16,839 bases of DNA from RGIG1668 sp045124495 (GTDB lineage Bacteria > Bacillota > Clostridia > Lachnospirales > Lachnospiraceae), in NCBI GenBank assembly GCA_045124495.1, contig JBGVLX010000137.1, forward strand, positions 1-16,839, given 5' to 3'. Below, in pieces: positions 14,460 through 16,839 of the stretch. Position numbers and translations under genes: made by a program. Within the stretch, counting starts at the first letter, position 1; each line of letters begins with the position of its first letter. Below the pieces are notes generated by a model that was not told where the DNA came from, ran no database searches, and was given only the letters and a program-made list of their open reading frames with translations.

Positions 14460-15029
14460 ATGGGAAAAATTACAGTACAAACATGTGAAATTGAAGGATT
14501 AAAAGTGATTACTCCGACTGTATTTGGAGATGAACGAGGTTATTTTATGGAAACTTATAATTATAATGATTATAAGGAAGCCGGAATTGATATGGAATTT
14601 GTACAGGATAACCAATCAGCATCAAAAAAAGGTGTATTACGTGGATTGCATTTTCAAAAAGAATTTCCACAAGATAAGCTGGTACGTGTAGTAAGCGGAG
14701 AGGTTTTTGATGTGGCAGTGGATTTAAGAGAAGGTTCAGAAACTTTTGGAAAATGGTTTGGCGTTGTTTTATCTGCTGAAAATAAGAAACAATTTTTTAT
14801 TCCTAAGAATTTTGCGCATGGATTTTTAGTGCTTTCTGATTATGCAGAATTTGCATATAAATGTACAGATTTTTATCATCCAAATGATGAAGGCGGGTTG
14901 CTTTGGAGTGATCCGGAAATTGGAATTGAGTGGCCAATAGAAGAGGGAATGGAGCTTACAATTTCAGATAAAGATCAAAAATGGACAGGGATAAAGGAGT
15001 TTAATGAAGGCAACAGTAGTAATACCTAA
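14460..15029 (+). CDS. rfbC: dTDP-4-dehydrorhamnose 3,5-epimerase
   Basis: 189-residue cupin-fold epimerase that converts dTDP-4-keto-6-deoxyglucose to dTDP-4-keto-L-rhamnose, the third step of the pathway. Motifs: FGDERGYFMETYN (22-34), VQDNQSASKKGVLRGLHFQ (48-66, containing the catalytic His64), VRVVSGEVFDVAVDLR (75-90), FFIPKNFAHGFLVLSD (112-127) and AYKCTDFYHP (132-141, with the family's active-site Tyr). The length is typical (180-190). The SD (AAAGGA) is about 11 bases upstream. The gap before it is 140 bases, with a weak inverted repeat but no clear promoter, so rfbC probably belongs to the rfbB transcript. The 3' end overlaps the next gene by 26 bases. Confidence 0.96.
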   Translation: MGKITVQTCEIEGLKVITPTVFGDERGYFMETYNYNDYKEAGIDMEFVQDNQSASKKGVLRGLHFQKEFPQDKLVRVVSGEVFDVAVDLREGSETFGKWFGVVLSAENKKQFFIPKNFAHGFLVLSDYAEFAYKCTDFYHPNDEGGLLWSDPEIGIEWPIEEGMELTISDKDQKWTGIKEFNEGNSSNT

Positions 15030-15975
15030 TTACAATGGATTAAAATTTTTAAAACCTTGTCTGGAGTCTTTAAAAAGGCAGTCAGAACAGGATTTTGCCG
15101 TGATTATTATTGACAATGCTTCCACAGATGGGAGCATTGAATTTATCAAGGAAGAATATCCAAGTATAGAACTGATCCAAAATCAGGAAAATTTAGGTTT
15201 TAGTAAGGCAGTGAATCAGGGAATCGCAGCAACAAAAACACCTTATGTAATTTTATTAAATAATGATACGGTGGTGCAGGAGGATTTTGCGAAGGAATTA
15301 GTGAAGATAATGGATGAAAATCCTTCCTGTTTTTCAGCTTCTGGTAAGATGTTGTCTTATCACGAGAAAGAAAAGATAGATGATGCCGGAGATATGATAA
15401 ATCTTTTCGGATGGTCTTTTCAAAGAGGAAATGCTCATAAGGATGAAGAATATTGTCAAAAAAAAGAAGTATTTTCCGCCTGTGCAGGGGCAGCAATCTA
15501 CCGTATGGAAATACTAGAAAAGATTGGTGTTTTTGACCCTTTACATTTTGCATATCTTGAGGATATGGATTTAGGTTTTCGGGCTAAGAGATATGGTTAT
15601 AAGAATTTGTTCTGTCCGGAAGCGGTTGTTTATCATATTGGAAGTGCAACTTCAGGCAGTTCACTAAGTGAGTTTAAGGTAAGATTAACTGCAAGAAATC
15701 AAATATTTTTGTGGTATAAGAACATGCCGCTGTTACAAATTATCATAAATTTACCCTTTCTGTTATTAGGGTGTTTATTGCAATGTATTATGTTTGGAAA
15801 AAGAGGTTTTTTGCAGGCGTATTTCGATGGGCTATTTGAAGGATTGAAAAGGCGGAAAGAGTGCAAAAAAGTTCAAAATGGAATCGGTGATACCGGTGCT
15901 GTAATCCGTATCCAAATTGATATGATAAAAGGAACATGGATTTACTTCCTGGATAAATTGAAAAGAAAAAAATAA
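15004..15975 (+). CDS. GT2 glycosyltransferase, WbbL-like, with C-terminal membrane segment
   Basis: 323-residue GT-A enzyme. Motifs: TVVIPNYNGLKFL (4-16), IDNASTDGS (36-44), NLGFSKAVNQG (63-73), LNNDT (85-89, metal site), SACAGAAIYR (158-167), YLEDMDLGFR (184-193, with the likely catalytic acid), HIGSATSGSS (211-220) and RNQIFLWYKNMP (231-242). One hydrophobic helix at about 243-264 should anchor it to the membrane, followed by a basic tail. The start at 15004 has AAGGAG (14994-14999) 4 bases upstream and lies inside rfbC, so the two proteins are translationally linked. That fits use of dTDP-rhamnose, as in many similar transferases, but the donor is inferred. It is the last gene of the glycan locus, followed by a strong terminator. 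Confidence 0.88.
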   Translation: MKATVVIPNYNGLKFLKPCLESLKRQSEQDFAVIIIDNASTDGSIEFIKEEYPSIELIQNQENLGFSKAVNQGIAATKTPYVILLNNDTVVQEDFAKELVKIMDENPSCFSASGKMLSYHEKEKIDDAGDMINLFGWSFQRGNAHKDEEYCQKKEVFSACAGAAIYRMEILEKIGVFDPLHFAYLEDMDLGFRAKRYGYKNLFCPEAVVYHIGSATSGSSLSEFKVRLTARNQIFLWYKNMPLLQIIINLPFLLLGCLLQCIMFGKRGFLQAYFDGLFEGLKRRKECKKVQNGIGDTGAVIRIQIDMIKGTWIYFLDKLKRKK

Positions 15976-15981
15976 ACCAAT

Positions 15982-16020
15982 AAAAAAGAACAAGGCTTTT
16001 TATGGCCTTGTTCTTTTTTT
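15982..16020. terminator. Bidirectional terminator between convergent genes
   Basis: A perfect 15-bp stem: bases 15982-15996 pair with 16005-16019 around the 8-base loop TTTTATGG. The core is GAACAAGGC with GCCTTGTTC, flanked by A6 and a T-run. The T-run on the + strand (16014-16020) ends the glycan transcript, and the A-run gives a matching U-run on the - strand for the transporter gene. Confidence 0.9.
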
Positions 16021-16054
16021 GAAATTAGAAATGAATTTTGTTTTATATGAAATT

Positions 16055-16839
16055 TTATTTTTCTTTCACTTCTTTATGTTGCTTTAATTCTTTAAAGAAA
16101 CTAAATACAATGATTAGCATAATAATACCAAGTGGGAATGCTGCAATGATAGAGAAAGTTTGCAATGCACTTAAGGTACTTTCTGCCCAAATCAGGGCGA
16201 TAGGAAGGATAAGGAAGATAAAGGACCAGTAACATCTTAATTTCTTACTTGGCATTTCATCTTCTTTTAAGTTCTTAGTACAAAATCCTGCCATGACTAA
16301 TGTAATTGCATCAAAAGTGCTGGCATAAAAGGCAACCATGGCAAGCACTAATACAATCAAAGCAACATTCTTTATTGGGAGCTGTCCGAAAATCTGAAGA
16401 ATAATATCTGCAGGTGCTGTATCGTTTTGAACCATAGATGCAACATCTAATTTCCCGCTGGTTTGTTGGAATAATCCGAAATTACCAAATGTGATAAAGG
16501 AAGTAAAAGTACCTGCCATACCAAATCCTAAAGCACCCAGGATAGTTTGACGGATGGTTCTTCCTTTTGAAATTTTGGCGATAAAGAATGGAGTAGCAAC
16601 AAACCATGCAATCCAGTATGCCCAATAGAAAATGGTCCAGTTTTGTGGGAATCCTTGTATGCCATCACCAGTAGCTCTTAACGGATCAGTCCAGGTGGAC
16701 ATTGATAAAAAGTTTTGAAGCATATTTCCAATTCCGCTGATTCCGGATTCGATGATATAAATTTTCGGTCCGAAAATAAGGAAAATAGCAAGTAAGGCAA
16801 AAAATAAAATAACGCAAGCTGTAGCTAAGTGTGAAATGG
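16055..16839 (-). CDS. BCCT-family transporter (C-terminal part)
   Basis: Partial gene on the - strand. The frame stays open to the right edge, so the ATG at 16723 is internal and the N-terminal half is missing. About 260 residues are visible, with roughly five to six membrane helices and a short charged tail (KELKQHKEVKEK). The stretch FPQNWTIFYWAYWIAW matches the betaine/carnitine/choline transporter signature, and AKISKGRTIR follows as expected. Upstream GIGNMLQNFLSMSTWTDP also fits the family. These proteins import betaine, carnitine, choline or similar trimethylammonium compounds for osmotic protection or metabolism, some as exchangers. The usual W-W pair in the signature reads Y-W here. 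The substrate cannot be assigned. It converges on the glycan locus and shares its terminator, so it is a separate transcription unit. Confidence 0.9.
   Translation of the reverse strand, partial: ISHLATACVILFFALLAIFLIFGPKIYIIESGISGIGNMLQNFLSMSTWTDPLRATGDGIQGFPQNWTIFYWAYWIAWFVATPFFIAKISKGRTIRQTILGALGFGMAGTFTSFITFGNFGLFQQTSGKLDVASMVQNDTAPADIILQIFGQLPIKNVALIVLVLAMVAFYASTFDAITLVMAGFCTKNLKEDEMPSKKLRCYWSFIFLILPIALIWAESTLSALQTFSIIAAFPLGIIMLIIVFSFFKELKQHKEVKEK

Noticed and set aside
15200..15553. 117-codon - strand frame opposite the last GT2 gene
   Set aside because: It is antisense to a well-supported transferase, low in recognisable features and without an SD; it is a shadow frame.
1..16839. CRISPR arrays, tRNA or rRNA genes, insertion sequences, prophage or toxin-antitoxin modules
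   Set aside because: Reading both strands I saw no regular spaced repeats, no cloverleaf, no transposase motifs or flanking target duplications, and no paired small toxin-like genes.

Overview
The window looks like a low-GC Clostridia chromosome, most likely Lachnospiraceae. The sequence is AT-rich, Shine-Dalgarno sites are strong and purine-rich, and the left third carries a gene order I associate with Clostridia: SCIFF-peptide radical SAM maturase, fused SecDF, RecJ, Apt. This assignment is inference from family knowledge; no search was run.

Layout. (1) Bases 1-5693, housekeeping block on the + strand: 3' part of the SCIFF maturase (cut by the left edge), secDF, an intrinsic terminator, recJ behind an extended -10 promoter, a 272-base leader region with a good sigma-A type promoter, and apt. 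(2) Bases 5702-11168, first half of a surface-glycan locus: a GtrB-type polyprenyl-phosphate glycosyltransferase, a GtrA-type small membrane protein, a polyprenyl-phosphate sugar-1-phosphate transferase that probably starts the glycan, and three GT2 glycosyltransferases. Spacing is tight or overlapping, and the first gene lies only 8 bases after apt, so the block is probably read with apt. (3) Bases 11264-15975, dTDP-L-rhamnose supply: rfbD, rfbB, rfbA, rfbC, then a fifth GT2 gene overlapping rfbC. rfbB has its own near-consensus promoter, and several intergenic stretches form clear hairpins. (4) A 15-bp perfect stem acts as a bidirectional terminator between the glycan locus and a converging gene for the C-terminal half of a BCCT-family transporter, cut by the right edge.

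How it works together: RfbA, RfbB, RfbC and RfbD make dTDP-L-rhamnose from glucose-1-phosphate. The priming transferase loads a first sugar onto undecaprenyl phosphate on the inner face of the membrane. The GT2 enzymes extend it, probably adding one or more rhamnoses. The GtrB/GtrA pair could make and flip a polyprenyl-phosphate hexose for side-branch decoration outside the cell. No Wzx flippase, Wzy polymerase, ABC exporter, chain-length regulator or attachment enzyme lies in the window, although unrelated genes bound the locus on both sides. Export must therefore rely on genes elsewhere.

I did not find a clearly new system. The best leads are the missing export machinery, a SecF-half Asp-to-Ala change in SecDF, a hairpin that would hide the rfbD ribosome-binding site, and the placement of the glycan locus directly after apt.
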